From: JAKZVK01 sp965248255
GTDB taxonomy: Bacteria > Acidobacteriota > Terriglobia > Bryobacterales > UBA6623
Direction: 5' to 3'
Assembly: GCA_965248255.1 (NCBI GenBank)
Contig: CBDFIW010000001.1
Span: 744,001-808,000 of the forward strand
DNA length: 64,000 nt
Part shown: in pieces, positions 38,338 to 47,829 of the stretch
Position numbering within the stretch: the stretch's first letter is position 1
How the letters are laid out: each line of letters begins with the position of its first letter
The notes under the pieces: model-generated
Database searches by the model: none
Told to the model about the DNA's origin: nothing
What the model saw: the letters and a program-made list of their open reading frames with translations, nothing else
Program-made: the position numbers and the translations under genes

Positions 38338-38647
38338 TTAGCGCCGGAGAGAACATAGTCCACATTGGGGACCCCCGAAAACATGGGGTGAAAAGGTAGG
38401 CTGGCAAAGATCCCAGCTTCGCCAGTGGCACCGTTCCCGGTATTCCCGCTGGCGTTGGCAATGATCGGCCCGAATCTCCGGGTCCTGCTGGTAGCGGCGG
38501 TTGGCCCGCCGCCTCTGTTTGCGCCGCATCCGGCGGCGGCACTCATCCCCGCAGTAGACCTGCCCCCCGATAACAGGAACGGCAGATGTAAAACATCACC
38601 CCGCAACCTCGGCAAAACAACTGTCGCCACAGCACTTCTCTGGCCAT
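38338..38647 (-). pseudogene. Zinc-ribbon protein of mobile DNA, frameshifted
   Basis: From ATG 38647: LFCRGCGVMFYICRSCYRG, then a 1-nt excess in the G6 run (38563-38568). In the next frame QVYCGDECRRRMRRKQRR and NRRYQQDPEIRADHCQRQREYRERC follow. The CxxC…CxxC…C…C arrangement and Arg-rich helix match a small family I know from mobile-element neighbourhoods. With five G the frame is continuous (about 100 aa), so a homopolymer error is possible. Confidence 0.6.
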
Positions 38648-38664
38648 ACCCCGCACGATTCCAT

Positions 38665-39094
38665 AGCGGCCTGTGAGCCTTGAAGGGTTGGCGGGTTCTC
38701 TTGTGGTTCTTGTCTGGGGGACGTGGGAGCATGGGCCGATTGCCTCTGAGCCGCAGGGTCGGGGTCGTCAAGCGTTACCGATGCGCGGTGGAGGCGAAAG
38801 CCTCCGGGACGCGATGACGCGGAGGAATGGACCGTAACCGAGGCGAGGAGAAAAGACTTGCCCTTTGTCCAGGATTACCGTTTTGGCCATCCCGGTACTG
38901 ACAGCATAGGCGAGCCACGGCTGCGGTGCAACGTTTTCGCACTGCTTTCACGTTCGATCCTGCTTTCTTCGCCGGTCCGCCTTCAGATCGGGTCCGGTCA
39001 AGGCGTTCCGGCAACGCCAGCGGCCACTCTGCCGACACCGCTCCGACCTTGCCTCTCGGCAACTCCCCGCTCCGGCTGCCCCGCGCTCGCCGCG
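38665..39094. other. Passenger DNA without recognisable gene
   Basis: About 430 bp between the zinc-ribbon ORF and the transposase stop. No frame with motif or ribosome site. The missing regular end of the IS1380 element would be expected here, but I cannot find it. Confidence 0.45.
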
Positions 39095-40426
39095 TTACCC
39101 TCCGGGCACAGGCAGCGCCCAGATCCTGCTCAGCATGTCACCGAACAGCCGCCGGTTCAGATGTCCCTGGGCCAACAGCAACCAGTAGTAGCGGGCATGT
39201 TTGACCAGACGGCCGCCGGTCTTCATTAGCCGCTGCTGCAAGCTCGTCAGCGACCAGCTCTTGATCCTGTGCGGCAGCCCCAGCCGCCGCCACAAGTTGC
39301 CCAGGTTATAGGCCAGCACGCTGAGTTGCAGTCGCACTTCGTTGGCCCGGAAGCGATGGCACGACAGCCGCGTCCAGTGCGTGGCCTGTTTGCCTTCCTT
39401 GATCCACTGCTCGGCCGTGCCGCGCTTGTTGTAGAAGCGCACCACCGAGCGGCTTGGCAAGCGCAGGCTCGTCACGATGAATCCGACCCGCGGGAACAGC
39501 TCGCCCTGGTGATGTTCGACCTGGGCGACGATCCGCCTCGCCTGCGACCAACTCTCCGCCTGATAGCGAAAACTCTTGTAGCGCACCAAGGGCTTCCGGG
39601 AGGGCCTTCCCGGCGGGCGAAACAAGATGTCTTCGATCTCCAATTCCAGGCTCTTGTTGGCCGGAATGCGAATGGCGTACTGCACTCCGCGTTTCTCCGA
39701 AGACTCATAAATCTCCGGCTTAGCAAAGGCCGCATCGCCGCGGAAGGTGACCTGTTTGCCCGCAGCCTGTTGGCGCTCGATCTCCGGCAGCAGCAACTCG
39801 TCCCAGTCGTCAGCGCTGTGCACATTGCCGGGACGCAGCTTGGCGGCCAGACAATCGCCGTGCTGGTTGAACAGCAACAGTGGGTGGTAGCAGATGGACT
39901 CGAAATGGCCGTTATAGGCGCTGCCTTCTTGTTGGCCATGGACGGGGCTCTCGGTGGAGTCCATGTCGAGAACGACGCGCTCGCAGTCGTCCGTCGTCTC
40001 GGCTTGCGCGACCAACTCGCGGTTCACCGCCATCAATCCCAGCAGATTCTCCTCACTCGCGAGCAGCCCTGTCTCGAAGCTCTGTAGCCGCGAGGTGAGC
40101 GCCCCGCCGCGATCCCAGTTCTTCTGCGAGCCGATCAAGCGAAAGGTCGGATCGGCGGATACTCGAACGGCGTCATTGAGGTCCTCGTAGCCGGCGAGTC
40201 GGCTGTAAACCGACTGCCGCAGCAGATCGGCCAGCGGGAACTTCTTGTTCAAGCCTTGTCGCGAGTCGCTGAGATGCTCCTCGATCAGCTTCCCGAGCCC
40301 GAGCCGTTCGTCCAACTCCCGAACCAGGATCAGCCCGCCGTCGGAAGTGACACGCGATCCTTGGAAATCGACTTTCAACAAACCGTTGAAGCTTAGCTGG
40401 AACGGCTTGTTTTGTTTTTCACCCAT
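39095..40426 (-). CDS. IS1380-family transposase
   Basis: The 443-aa protein starts MGEKQNKPFQLSFNGLLKVDFQG and carries DSTESPVHGQQEG (first catalytic Asp region), GDAAFAKPEIYE (second Asp) and YNKRGTAEQWIKEGKQA (catalytic Glu). The C-terminal LPHRIKSWSLTSLQQRLMKTGGR is typical. Complete and in one frame. Confidence 0.95.
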   Translation of the reverse strand: MGEKQNKPFQLSFNGLLKVDFQGSRVTSDGGLILVRELDERLGLGKLIEEHLSDSRQGLNKKFPLADLLRQSVYSRLAGYEDLNDAVRVSADPTFRLIGSQKNWDRGGALTSRLQSFETGLLASEENLLGLMAVNRELVAQAETTDDCERVVLDMDSTESPVHGQQEGSAYNGHFESICYHPLLLFNQHGDCLAAKLRPGNVHSADDWDELLLPEIERQQAAGKQVTFRGDAAFAKPEIYESSEKRGVQYAIRIPANKSLELEIEDILFRPPGRPSRKPLVRYKSFRYQAESWSQARRIVAQVEHHQGELFPRVGFIVTSLRLPSRSVVRFYNKRGTAEQWIKEGKQATHWTRLSCHRFRANEVRLQLSVLAYNLGNLWRRLGLPHRIKSWSLTSLQQRLMKTGGRLVKHARYYWLLLAQGHLNRRLFGDMLSRIWALPVPGG

Positions 40427-40538
40427 TGGGTGTTGGCCTCCATGGCGTCCTCATCGGGCTCTAGCCCCTATGAATAAAGACGCTCAAGGCCGCCGGAAGG
40501 TCGAGAGGTTTGAATCAAATTGGAAATGCGGGATAGAT

Positions 40539-40582
40539 GCCCCACACTGTCAAAAAGTGTCATAATAATTTGCGGGATTCAA
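40539..40582 (-). mobile_element. IS630-type element, copy E, detached terminal part
   Basis: Forty-four bp identical to the outer end of the other copies apart from one base (GCCCC for GCTCC), with the subterminal hairpin and TGCGGGATTCAA, then TA at 40583-40584. Confidence 0.9.
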
Positions 40583-40690
40583 TAGGATTAAGTATCCCGC
40601 GTTTCCTTCCTGCTTCCCATGTCGTCCGGAGAGTGAACCGGGGCCGCCGCGGACATCCGGACACGTCTAGCAGCGTGGGCCGGAGAGCCG

Positions 40691-41821
40691 CTAGGCGGCA
40701 GTGGCTCGCCAGGTCCAGGGCCGGGTCAGAGAGACCATTAAGACCACCATCAGCGCGACCATCATCGCGGGTTGATAGGGCCACAGGAAGAAGACGAAGA
40801 GTAGGATGGCCGAGCTTAGCTTTGCGCCTTTCGAGGTTCCCGCGAACGACTGCAGGATCGGGATCATCAGAAGAGTGCCGTCGTACCAGTTGCCGTGGTA
40901 GGAGCAGAGCAGCGAGCCCAATACGGCGACCGCGAACCCTTCGGCCATGGGTAGCCGCCGCAACGCCACGGAGCAAAGCGCGACAACGAGCAAGCCGAGG
41001 ACGTAGTACATCTCGGGCACGCCTAGCACATGGGCCGGCGAACGCAGGCTCACCATGGTCCGCGGCGTGAAGCCGATGGTGTAGTCAGGGATTCTCGGCA
41101 ACAGCTCGAGGTAACTACTAACGGGCGTCAGCAGGAAGGATGCGGCCGCGAGCAGTGCGCCGACGCCCACCATCCAGCGCAGGGCCTGATACTTCCTTTG
41201 CAGCAAGAGCAGGATCGGAATCAGCAGCGTGATGTTGAACTTGTAGAACGTGCCCGCGAGGACAACGCCCGCGCACTTGTCTCTCCCGCTCAGCAGCAAG
41301 TACAGCCCGGTGACCAGCAGGAATGTGAAGCCGCTTGCGTCCTGGCCGTTGACGATGCCGAACAAGCCGGGATAGAACAGCCCGAAGCCCACCACGAGTT
41401 CCGCGGGGAAGCGGAAGATCTTCCATAGCAAGGCGAGCGATCCGAGATAGAAGCCGAATTGCAAGGTCGCCCAGACGGTGAGCGCCGTCCAGTAGGGCAG
41501 GCTCATGAGCGGACGCCACAGCAGCGAGAAGATGGCCGGCCTGACGTAGGGCGGGTAGTACTCCACACCAAGAGGTGCGAGGAGCCGCCGCCCGTAGTCC
41601 TGGACGACGGTCTGGTCGTAGAGCGAATCCAGCGGTACATTGCCGGCGAGGTAGAAGCCGGTGAAGTCCCAGCCGGTTTGTTCACTGGAGAGCCCCAGCC
41701 AGAGCCAACCGCCGCAGCAGATAGCGAAGGCCAGCAAACTCAAGATCAAGATGCCGCGGTCCATCGGGCACGGCGAGTTTGCGGCCCGATGACCGGTCTG
41801 CCCTGGCGCGGAAGGCTTCAT
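40691..41821 (-). CDS. GT87-family (DUF2029) glycosyltransferase
   Basis: The 376-aa polytopic membrane protein has about ten helices. The first loop carries WDFTGFYLAG (acidic catalytic motif of GT-C enzymes) and YYPPYVRPAIFSLLWRPL. GIVNGQDASGFTFLL matches the conserved Gly-Gln-Asn/Asp motif of GT87. Such enzymes use polyprenyl-phosphate mannose or a similar donor on the outer face of the membrane. It stands alone on the minus strand. Confidence 0.85.
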   Translation of the reverse strand: MKPSAPGQTGHRAANSPCPMDRGILILSLLAFAICCGGWLWLGLSSEQTGWDFTGFYLAGNVPLDSLYDQTVVQDYGRRLLAPLGVEYYPPYVRPAIFSLLWRPLMSLPYWTALTVWATLQFGFYLGSLALLWKIFRFPAELVVGFGLFYPGLFGIVNGQDASGFTFLLVTGLYLLLSGRDKCAGVVLAGTFYKFNITLLIPILLLLQRKYQALRWMVGVGALLAAASFLLTPVSSYLELLPRIPDYTIGFTPRTMVSLRSPAHVLGVPEMYYVLGLLVVALCSVALRRLPMAEGFAVAVLGSLLCSYHGNWYDGTLLMIPILQSFAGTSKGAKLSSAILLFVFFLWPYQPAMMVALMVVLMVSLTRPWTWRATAA

Positions 41822-41880
41822 GGTCAGGTAGGAGCGTAACGCCTCACCCCTAGTCTGATGCGATTCTCAAACGGGGTGTC

Positions 41881-42981
41881 CTAGCGGTTCTCAGGAAGGA
41901 CTTCCAGCTCGAAGATCAGACCACGCTCTCGATTGAGCCTAGCGGTGAGGTCGAGGTCAACCTCGGCCAACTTCATCTGATGAAGCTGCCCGCTCGGCGT
42001 GACGTAGTGGAAAGTCTCGCCTTTGAGCCAATGCCGCTGCGAGATCACGACGCTCTCGTTCTTGAAGGCGATGAGATAGAGAGTGTCGGAATCCGCCCGG
42101 TCGGCAACCTCGCCACCGCGGATCATCTCAATCGAGTCTACCTCTCCTTGAGTAGGGCTTCCTTCAGGCGGGTCTGCCTGGGCCGGGCCTCCGCCCGAGA
42201 CCGGCTCGCCGGTCGGCGCCGGCTCCTCGGGCCTGACTTCGTAGAGCTTTGGCTCGATGGGCGGCTCCGGCTCGGTTGCGGCGGGCGCCTCTGGGGTGCG
42301 CTGGTAGCTCGTCCGGGAATGGGTCGGCGTTTCGTGGCCTACTACGACAATGTGGTGCTCCGTGTACCCGCCGTAGCGGCCGTACCCAAGAGGCACGAAA
42401 ACGACGGGGAAGTGCGGTAAGAATCCGGTTCGAAAACGATACCGTCCGTGGCGGCCAGGGAGTCCATGCCCGCTGATGAGGGCCGTGCGCGTCCGGCCCC
42501 CGGCGGGCTCCAAGGGTGGAATCGAGTTGCCTAGGGGCGGGATTCCCATGGCCCGCGGGACAGTGATCAGTTGTCGACGGATAGAACCTCCGACTTGCGC
42601 CAGGCGCCGCGCGCGTCCTGGGGTGGGGGCCTCGCCGCCGTTATCGTTGAACCCGGTCGGAAACGGAGCGCGGGGGGGGGCTGAGTGGCCCCTGAGCCAG
42701 AGCCTGTTCTGCCGATGTACCCACGCCGATGCAGACCCACCGCCGCTCCTGCACCGGTCGTTCGCACAGTGGTGGTGCCCGACGGGCGGGCTCCGAAACC
42801 GCGCACCGGCGCGCGTCATGCCGCTTACGCGGTCTCGCGTGGCTCCGAGACTGCCGCCGCTTCGAATACCGCCCCCACCGGCGGAGTTACCCCCGATGCG
42901 AGCCTGCGCACTCGCCGGTTCGACCACGAGGGCCGCGACCGCCGCGGCGCACAGCACCCTGGAGATTCGACACGTCTGCAC
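41881..42981 (-). CDS. Secreted Pro/Gly-rich protein with conserved C-terminal domain
   Basis: The best start is GTG 42981 after AAGGGGGGC. A signal peptide (RVLCAAAVAALVVEPASAQA) leads into a Gly/Arg/Pro-rich middle. The C-terminal 90 residues (DTLYLIAFKNESVVISQRHWLKG, GETFHYVTPSGQLHQMKLAEVD, RLNRERGLIFELEV) form a small beta-domain that I associate with secreted acidobacterial proteins. A G8 run at 42670-42677 and a competing frame in the middle suggest a possible frameshift. Function unknown. Confidence 0.6.
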   Translation of the reverse strand: MQTCRISRVLCAAAVAALVVEPASAQARIGGNSAGGGGIRSGGSLGATRDRVSGMTRAGARFRSPPVGHHHCANDRCRSGGGSASAWVHRQNRLWLRGHSAPPRAPFPTGFNDNGGEAPTPGRARRLAQVGGSIRRQLITVPRAMGIPPLGNSIPPLEPAGGRTRTALISGHGLPGRHGRYRFRTGFLPHFPVVFVPLGYGRYGGYTEHHIVVVGHETPTHSRTSYQRTPEAPAATEPEPPIEPKLYEVRPEEPAPTGEPVSGGGPAQADPPEGSPTQGEVDSIEMIRGGEVADRADSDTLYLIAFKNESVVISQRHWLKGETFHYVTPSGQLHQMKLAEVDLDLTARLNRERGLIFELEVLPENR

Positions 42982-43202
42982 GAAGCCCCCCTTCTTAACA
43001 GCGTACCGCTGAACGGTGCCCGGCACAATATGTTTTTTAGGCCTCAGATCGATGGAGAAGGCACCGTTCATCGAGGTGTAGCCGTTGGCTGTTTTGCGAC
43101 CACCGCAACGCATCGAGAGTTGCGACGGGTTCCGCAGGCGGAGTTCCATCCTCCAAGAGAGTTTTTCCGCTGAGCATCAACCGCCGCCCGAGGTGGGGGG
43201 TC

Positions 43203-44810
43203 TCAAAGCCGACTGATCTCTCCTTCGCTCAGGGCACGCCGGTAGATGCGCACGTCCTTCATGCGACCGTTGAAGTAGTCGTGTTGGCCGAAGCCGAGGC
43301 GGAGGGGTTGGCCGTTGGTGAGGTTGTAGGCGGCGGAATCGAACGTCGACGACATGGCGATTTGCTTCCGGTCGACGTAGAGCTTAAGGGAGGACCGTAG
43401 GCGCATCGCCACGATGTGACGCCATCCCGGGCGCAGTGGGCGGTCGTGGGTGGCATTCTTGCCGGCCTCGAAGGACCAGACGTGGCCGGACGGCAGTGTG
43501 CCTACGAACAGCCTGCCCTGGTAGACGGCCATCGACCAGGCACGGCGATACTTGACATCCTGGGTATGGTCGATGCGTCCGACGGGAGTCCAGTGGCGGT
43601 CGCCGTCGTGGCGGAAGATGCGAGCGAGCGGCAGCGACCCGAAGTACATCTTGCCGTTGTAGACGGTTGGGCCCATGACTTCTTGCTCTTCGCCGAGGCG
43701 GCCGGTGCTCACCCAATTGTCGTCGCCCTCGTAGCGGTAGACGGTTGCCTTGGGCCAACTCCCGGCGTAGAGCTTCCCGCGGTAGATCGCCATGCCGTAG
43801 ACCTGCGTGCTGTCGCCGAGCCGCCCCGTGCGGCTCCAGGTCTCGCCGTCGAACCGATAGACCGCCCCCTCGTCGTAGCCGGTGGCGTAGATTGCGCCGT
43901 TGTAAACGCACAATGCTTCGGGGCGCCTGCCGCCGGGTGAGCCCAGCGCCGTCCAGTCTTGTCCGCCCTCGTAACGGAACAGACCAGGCTGGTAGAAGCC
44001 TGAAACGTAGAGCTTGCCCCGAAACACGACCATGCCGTTGACGCCGTCGAGTCCCAGCAGTTGGCCGCAGTCGACCCATTGGCCGTGTTCGTAACGGAAG
44101 ACTTTGCCGCCGATGTGATGTGAGATGGTCGGATCGAGGCCCGAATAGTGCAGCAGCACTCGCGAGACGCCGACATACAGCTTGCCGTCGTAGCTCGCCA
44201 TCGCGGTAACACCGTTGCTCTTCCACGGAGACCCCAGGTCGATCCAAACGGCCCCACCGTCGTAGCGATAGACGTGGCCCTGGTCGGCGTTGGTTTGTCC
44301 CTCGACGGTTCCGGCATAGAGCTTGCCGTCGTGGACAGCCATAGAGTGGTTGAAGATGGACTTGCCGGGCCGGCCGTGGTCGATCCACTCGCCGGATTGG
44401 GCGTTGTCAATACCGAAGTGCAGGTTGCGGTAGTTGGCCTGGCTGCCGGTGACGCCCGCGTTGTGCTTGATCGAGAGGTTGAATCCTCGGCGGTCCTCGC
44501 CGTCGTACTTGCTCAGCAGGTCGCCGAGCGTGTCGTCGAGATCGGCGGCGGTCTCGACCCGCAGGGAGATCGTGAAGTCGTCGGTGCCTAGGTTTAGCGA
44601 AGGGGCGTCGGGGACCTCGATGTAGGCTCCTCGACCGTCGAAGCGCGCCCCCGGGGAGGTGAGATTCACACCGACGTTGCGGCCGTGGTTTCCGTTTCCC
44701 GAGTGGTCGCGAGCGTCACCTTGCAGCTTCCAATTGCCGGCGAGAGAGAGGTCGCTCGCGACGAGCGCACCCGCGGAGCCTGCGAGAAACAGCCGTCGCG
44801 TCAATGACAT
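43203..44810 (-). CDS. Secreted LamG protein with inserted beta-propeller
   Basis: The 535-aa protein has a Tat-like leader (TRRLFLAGSAGALVASDL). A concanavalin A-like (LamG) fold starts at GNWKLQGDARDHSGNGNHGR and breaks off near residue 130. The protein then continues as seven or eight propeller-like repeats of the form YDGKLYVGV…VFRYEHGQWVDCG, about 45 residues each. The LamG fold resumes at RPLRPGWRHIVAMRLRSSLKLYVDRKQI and ends IYRRALSEGEISRL. The two LamG halves therefore bracket a propeller. Probably a cell-surface binding protein. Confidence 0.8.
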   Translation of the reverse strand: MSLTRRLFLAGSAGALVASDLSLAGNWKLQGDARDHSGNGNHGRNVGVNLTSPGARFDGRGAYIEVPDAPSLNLGTDDFTISLRVETAADLDDTLGDLLSKYDGEDRRGFNLSIKHNAGVTGSQANYRNLHFGIDNAQSGEWIDHGRPGKSIFNHSMAVHDGKLYAGTVEGQTNADQGHVYRYDGGAVWIDLGSPWKSNGVTAMASYDGKLYVGVSRVLLHYSGLDPTISHHIGGKVFRYEHGQWVDCGQLLGLDGVNGMVVFRGKLYVSGFYQPGLFRYEGGQDWTALGSPGGRRPEALCVYNGAIYATGYDEGAVYRFDGETWSRTGRLGDSTQVYGMAIYRGKLYAGSWPKATVYRYEGDDNWVSTGRLGEEQEVMGPTVYNGKMYFGSLPLARIFRHDGDRHWTPVGRIDHTQDVKYRRAWSMAVYQGRLFVGTLPSGHVWSFEAGKNATHDRPLRPGWRHIVAMRLRSSLKLYVDRKQIAMSSTFDSAAYNLTNGQPLRLGFGQHDYFNGRMKDVRIYRRALSEGEISRL

Positions 44811-45015
44811 ATTTGCTTGGTGGTGGCGACCATTCTAGCAGGGCACTGACGGCCGGCGAACACGCCAGTTCATGGCTCAAGCCACACGGCGCGAGGTTCA
44901 GAAGCCGTGAGAGAATCGGCTATGCTGTCCGTACCGGAATGGCCGATACCGCAATCCTTGTTCCGGATTCGGCGAGACGGCGGCCGATCGGCTGGATGTG
45001 AACGATGTTCACAAG

Positions 45016-45317
45016 TGGCCGGCATCGAAACTGACTACGACGGCGAGTTTTCGACGGAGCCCGCATTGTTCGAGGATTCGCAGATCGAGATCAATGCGCG
45101 GACCACCAGGGCCGGAAGCGTAGAGTACGAACTGCGGGAGAACGGAAGTCCTCTTGCCGGTTTCACTTCTGACGACTGTGTCCCTTTCCGTGGTGATGAA
45201 CTCTGGTCGAAGTGCCGCTGGAAAGGCAAGTCCGATCTGGAAGGACTTCGCGGCAAGCAATTGGAGGTGGCGTGCCGGCTGACCGCCGCCAAGAGCTTCG
45301 CCTACCTCTTTGTCTGA
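45016..45317 (+). pseudogene. Fragment of a secreted propeller/jelly-roll protein
   Basis: The 3' piece of a gene: VAGIETDYDGEFSTEPALFED, SDLEGLRGKQLEVACRLT, KSFAYLFV. It corresponds to the C-terminal jelly-roll-like domain of the gene at 9327-10796 (RSDLSSLAGKAVRLRFVLKDADLFAIQF). No signal peptide or propeller precedes it, so it is a truncated remnant. Confidence 0.55.
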
Positions 45318-45357
45318 GTCACCGGCGTCTTGCGAGAATGAGAAAGGAACCCCGGCT

Positions 45358-47622
45358 GTGGCTGATCCGAATATGATCTTCCTTAGATCACTTAGCAGAC
45401 GTTGTCTTCGTTATCTGCTCGCTTTCTGTTTTGTTTGCTCGGTCGCCGGTGCGGATGAGCAGTGGACACATCCGTTCACGCCAGACCAGCACACGGTCGT
45501 GCTCTACCATTTCGACGAGGGCCAGGGGAACGAGACCCGCGACGCCCTTGGCGACCAGGAGCTGACTCTGCGCGCGAAACGGGCGCTGTGGGGCAAGCGC
45601 ACCGGCTTTGGAGCGACGGCACGCTTTGAGCGTCGAGCCGACGACGCCAATGTCTTCGTGGGACCGGTCAACAACGACAAGATCCACTTGCGCAGTTGCA
45701 CACGGGCGTGGACGATCGAAGCTTGGGTGCGCTTTACAGGCTCCGGCGGACAGGACGACGGCCATACCTACGCCAACATCGCCGGCACCGACGATGAAGG
45801 GTTTGGTTTGCCTCTCGGCTTTCGCGGCGGCTGGAACTTTGCACTGTGGAATCGGCCCTCTCTGATGGACGGTCTTACCCCCACCGCCCGCTTCATAGGT
45901 TCTCTGGCCAGGAAAGATCCGAACCAAGACACCAGCGGGCTGCTCTTTCCTCACCAACGGGGCGGGGGCTACACCGGCGCCGAGCCCGCCCACATCACCG
46001 ACAAGCGATGGCACCACGTGGTCTGGCAGTTTCGCTACCGCGATCAAACACACTTCTTCCTTCTCGACGGGAAGGTCGTTCGACAGGTTCAGCTTCCGTT
46101 CCCTGGGGACCAGCAAGGGAAGGTCATCAACGACGCGGTCGATGTCGTCGTCCCCTTCGTAGTGGGAGGCTTCATCCATTCGCAAGACCCCCCGTTCTAC
46201 CTGAAGTTCGGCAACCTTAAGGGCGAGATCGATGAGCTGCGCATCTCGAGCATCATGCGATATCCGGTTGCAGAGCAACTGAGCATCGTGCGGGAGGCGC
46301 TGCCCGTGGCTGGGCTGAATCTTCCCTACGGGGTTGCACTGGGCGCAGACGCGGCGGAGGGCAAGGTGTCCTGGAAGCAGACCGGCGGCAAGTTGCCCGA
46401 GGGTCTGAGCCTAGACACCGGTCGCGGTACGATTCACGGACGACCGCTGGAAGCTGTCGTCGAGGGTAGGGCCATCATCGAAGCTAAGGATTCGGCGGGG
46501 AAGAGCGACAGACACACCTTCGCCATCGCCGTGGCCCCCGGGGAGATCGTCACCGAGTCGTTGCCGCCTGCTTTCGCGGGCCGGGCCTATCGAGCCGCTT
46601 TAGAAGCCGTTCACATCGCCGAACCGCTGCGGTGGGGAGTCGTTTCCGGCAGCTTGCCGGAAGGCATGACGCTCAACGCGGATACCGGTTTGCTGGATGG
46701 AGCGCCGACAAGCGCCCAGTGGGCGAGGTTTACGGCCCAGGCTACGGACGCGAACGGGCTCAAGCTGCGGCGGGACCTCGTGCTCAAGGTGCTGCCGCAG
46801 AAACTTCGGGAGATCGAGCCCGATGCCAACACCGTGGTCCTCTACGACTGGCAGGGCCCGAACGGCCGTCTGATCGAAGATCGCATGGGCGACGAGGACC
46901 TGACCCTGACTTGGACCAACATGGGCGGCGACCGCCGCGTTTCCTGGCCGGGCCGCGAAGGCGGCTTCCCCCAGTTCGTCGGCCACGGTGAGCATGGTTT
47001 TGTCATCTCGGGCAAAGGCAATCGAAAACTCGACCTCAAGACCTGCAAGGAGGCGTGGACGGTCGAAGCCTGGATTCGGCGTGGCGGTCCGTTTCGGGCC
47101 CACGGCGATCGACTGCGGCAACACAACCAGCCGTTCGACTACGGCCACATCATGGGTTCGTACGATAACACCAAGCGCGGCGTGTGGGAACTGTACCTTT
47201 CCGATGCCAACTCGTCCGATGGAAGCATGGCTCTCGGTGTCCACTTTCTGGGCGCTGAACCGGATCAGGCTTTGATGAGTCTGCATCCGTGGAGGCGTCC
47301 GCTGGGGATCGTCGGCCAACGCCGCGACGCTGGTATTAGCGACACTGATTGGCATCACGTGGCGTGGCAATACAACTACTCCGATGATCTGCACCAACTG
47401 TTTCTCGACGGGACGCTCGTCTGGCAAATGAAGAGCCCTGACGGGCGCACGCTGGTCAACAACCGCGAGCACGACGCCCAGTTCAGTGTGACGACGCGCC
47501 TGAATGGGTACTCCAAATACGGCGGCGATTTCAACTACCTCGGCTTCGGGAACTTCTTTGGGCAGATCGGTGAGATACGAATCTCGAATGTTCTGCGATA
47601 CGGAGAGGCGGACCGTGACTAG
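45358..47622 (+). CDS. Secreted LamG-Ig-LamG protein
   Basis: The GTG at 45358 has AAAGGAAC 8 nt upstream; the ATG at 45373 is an alternative. After a signal peptide (LLAFCFVCSVAGADE) comes a LamG-like domain (VVLYHFDEGQGNETRDALGD … GEIDELRISSIMRY, about residues 35-310). Two short cadherin/Ig-like putative domains follow (GKLPEGLSLDTGRGTIHGRP and GSLPEGMTLNADTGLLDGAP, typical He_PIG motifs). A second LamG domain (VVLYDWQGPNGRLIEDRMGD … IGEIRISNVLRYGE) ends the protein. It probably binds glycans at the cell surface or in the medium. Confidence 0.85.
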   Translation: MADPNMIFLRSLSRRCLRYLLAFCFVCSVAGADEQWTHPFTPDQHTVVLYHFDEGQGNETRDALGDQELTLRAKRALWGKRTGFGATARFERRADDANVFVGPVNNDKIHLRSCTRAWTIEAWVRFTGSGGQDDGHTYANIAGTDDEGFGLPLGFRGGWNFALWNRPSLMDGLTPTARFIGSLARKDPNQDTSGLLFPHQRGGGYTGAEPAHITDKRWHHVVWQFRYRDQTHFFLLDGKVVRQVQLPFPGDQQGKVINDAVDVVVPFVVGGFIHSQDPPFYLKFGNLKGEIDELRISSIMRYPVAEQLSIVREALPVAGLNLPYGVALGADAAEGKVSWKQTGGKLPEGLSLDTGRGTIHGRPLEAVVEGRAIIEAKDSAGKSDRHTFAIAVAPGEIVTESLPPAFAGRAYRAALEAVHIAEPLRWGVVSGSLPEGMTLNADTGLLDGAPTSAQWARFTAQATDANGLKLRRDLVLKVLPQKLREIEPDANTVVLYDWQGPNGRLIEDRMGDEDLTLTWTNMGGDRRVSWPGREGGFPQFVGHGEHGFVISGKGNRKLDLKTCKEAWTVEAWIRRGGPFRAHGDRLRQHNQPFDYGHIMGSYDNTKRGVWELYLSDANSSDGSMALGVHFLGAEPDQALMSLHPWRRPLGIVGQRRDAGISDTDWHHVAWQYNYSDDLHQLFLDGTLVWQMKSPDGRTLVNNREHDAQFSVTTRLNGYSKYGGDFNYLGFGNFFGQIGEIRISNVLRYGEADRD

Positions 47623-47633
47623 GTCTAAGCCCA

Positions 47634-47829
47634 TCAGCCTTCCGACTTCTCTATACGGTAGACAGAGAAGTATTCATCTCGGTAGGAGCGCTCTGTGGAG
47701 TAAGAATCCTGCATGAGTTCCTCGAACCCCTCTGTGAACGCGGTGGGAAGTACGACAAAGTCATAGTCGTGCCGAGCAAGGAACTGCCGCGCGTTCCGTA
47801 TACACCGCTTGATTCCGCCACGGCAACTA
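47634..47829 (-). pseudogene. Membrane glycosyltransferase, C-terminal fragment (2 of 2)
   Basis: Sixty-five codons (RNARQFLARHDYDFVVLPTA … YFSVYRIEKSEG) continue the gene at 48924-50790. Removing IS630 copy F and one TA joins PGQFHFI to SCRGGIKRCIRNA in frame. Confidence 0.75.

Larger units (their letters stand above)
37468..40532. mobile_element. IS1380-family transposition unit of about 3.07 kb with passenger genes
   Basis: The unit interrupts IS630 copy E and is flanked by a direct repeat ATAGAT (37462-37467 and 40533-40538) that is single in the intact copies. The ends start CCTGAAAAAC and CCCGCATTTC inward and match poorly. The transposase occupies the right 1.4 kb. No second IS1380-type end is apparent just past its stop, so the unit appears to have moved as one piece with about 1.6 kb of neighbouring DNA. 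Confidence 0.7.

Noticed and set aside
36385..40600. Joining the flanks of IS630 copy E to rebuild a gene, as at the other copies
   Set aside because: The joined sequence still needs a frameshift and gives no clear family sequence upstream; only a decayed remnant can be supported.
40537..41070. 177-aa plus-strand ORF starting in the IS630 end
   Set aside because: Arg/Ser-rich shadow of the GT87 gene; the start lies in IS terminal sequence.
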